From Helicobacteraceae bacterium (lineage in GTDB: Bacteria > Campylobacterota > Campylobacteria > Campylobacterales > SZUA-545), in NCBI GenBank assembly GCA_031276985.1, contig JAISMA010000116.1, forward strand, positions 1 through 12,870: a stretch of 12,870 nt of DNA, read 5' to 3'. Below the pieces are notes generated by a model. That model did no database searches, was not told where the DNA came from, and saw only the letters and a program-made list of their open reading frames with translations. Shown here piece by piece: positions 12,407-12,870 of this stretch. Position numbers and translations under genes: made by a program. How positions within the stretch are numbered: the stretch's first letter is position 1; each line of letters starts with the position of its first letter.

Positions 12407-12870
12407 ATGTTGGTAAGCGGCGCGAAACTGCTAAAAAAGGCGCATGAGAACAATTACGCGATTGGCGCGTTTAACTTCAACAACATGGAGATCGCGCAAG
12501 CGATCTTCGAGGCGGCAAACGAGGCAAACTCGCCGATTATCGTTCAGTGTAGCGAAGGCGCGATCAAATACGCGGGCGCGGATATGTTGCATGCAATGGT
12601 CAAAACGCTGTGCGAAAAATATCCGCATATACCCGTCGCGCTCAATCTCGATCACGGAACGTCGCTGGAATCGTGCGTACATGCGATCGCGCACGGATTT
12701 ACAAGCGTGATGATCGACGCTTCGCACCACAGCTTTGATGAAAATCTTGCGATTACCAAAGAGGTCGTTCGCGTGGCGCATGCGGCGGACGTTGGCGTGG
12801 AGGCGGAGCTTGGGCGGCTAATGGGAATCGAGGACAACATAGTCGTCGAGGGCAAAAACGCCTCGCTGGT
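12407..12870 (+). CDS. fba: Class II fructose-bisphosphate aldolase, N-terminal part (3' end outside window)
   Basis: A zinc enzyme that splits fructose 1,6-bisphosphate, or makes it in gluconeogenesis. The ATG at 12407 has AAGGAG overlapping the peb4 stop codon, so both are probably cotranscribed. The 154 complete codons in view show AIGAFNFNN (18-26), the metal and substrate site NLDHG (80-84; Asp82 catalytic, His83 zinc ligand), MIDASHHSFDEN (102-113) and VEAELGRLMG (131-140), all typical of class II aldolases of the short type (about 300 residues). About half of the gene is missing beyond the window edge; nothing seems broken in the visible part. Confidence 0.95.
   Translation, partial: MLVSGAKLLKKAHENNYAIGAFNFNNMEIAQAIFEAANEANSPIIVQCSEGAIKYAGADMLHAMVKTLCEKYPHIPVALNLDHGTSLESCVHAIAHGFTSVMIDASHHSFDENLAITKEVVRVAHAADVGVEAELGRLMGIEDNIVVEGKNASL

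Overview
The window reads as a chromosomal segment of a member of the Campylobacterota (Epsilonproteobacteria), probably an uncultured Campylobacterales-type organism. The evidence is gene content and order: fabD-mtnN-ttcA in one overlapping operon, and a PEB4-type periplasmic peptidyl-prolyl isomerase directly followed by class II fructose-bisphosphate aldolase. Both arrangements are known from Campylobacter and relatives. The base composition is higher in GC than in Campylobacter or Helicobacter, and the octamer GCGATCGC is strongly over-represented (9 exact copies in 12.9 kb).

Layout. (1) Bases 1-296: the C-terminal end of apolipoprotein N-acyltransferase (lnt). (2) Bases 297-3371: an accessory island between two housekeeping blocks. 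It holds a lipoprotein with a long Gly/Asn/Asp repeat tract, a translationally coupled exported alpha/beta-hydrolase-like protein that stops just after its nucleophile elbow, clusters of palindromic REP-like elements on both sides of this pair, and an AT-rich SUKH (SMI1/KNR4) immunity-type gene on the minus strand. The island has no GCGATCGC copy. (3) Bases 3372-4885, minus strand: a HEAT-repeat protein and a P-loop NTPase overlapping by 4 bases, divergent from fabD. (4) Bases 4949-7337: fabD, mtnN and a ttcA-family gene, each overlapping the next by 4 bases and ending in a probable intrinsic terminator. (5) Bases 7397-9318: a lipoprotein and an outer-membrane beta-barrel protein, again overlapping by 4 bases. 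(6) Bases 9592-9669: tRNA-Pro(CGG). (7) Bases 9871-11157, minus strand: an intact RDD-family membrane protein with an extra N-terminal helical domain, and downstream of it a decayed paralogue of that domain, broken by frameshifts and a 41-base tandem duplication. (8) Bases 11353-11372: a (CT)10 microsatellite in the divergent region before peb4. (9) Bases 11591-12870: peb4 and the start of fba.

The core genes serve membrane lipid synthesis (fabD), purine salvage and menaquinone synthesis (mtnN), tRNA thiolation (ttcA family), envelope protein folding (peb4), lipoprotein maturation (lnt) and glycolysis (fba). The less ordinary parts are the repeat-flanked lipoprotein/hydrolase cassette with its neighbouring orphan SUKH gene, a TtcA-family protein lacking one of its three expected Fe-S cysteines, and the RDD paralogue remnant. 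No CRISPR array, complete insertion sequence or phage gene is visible.
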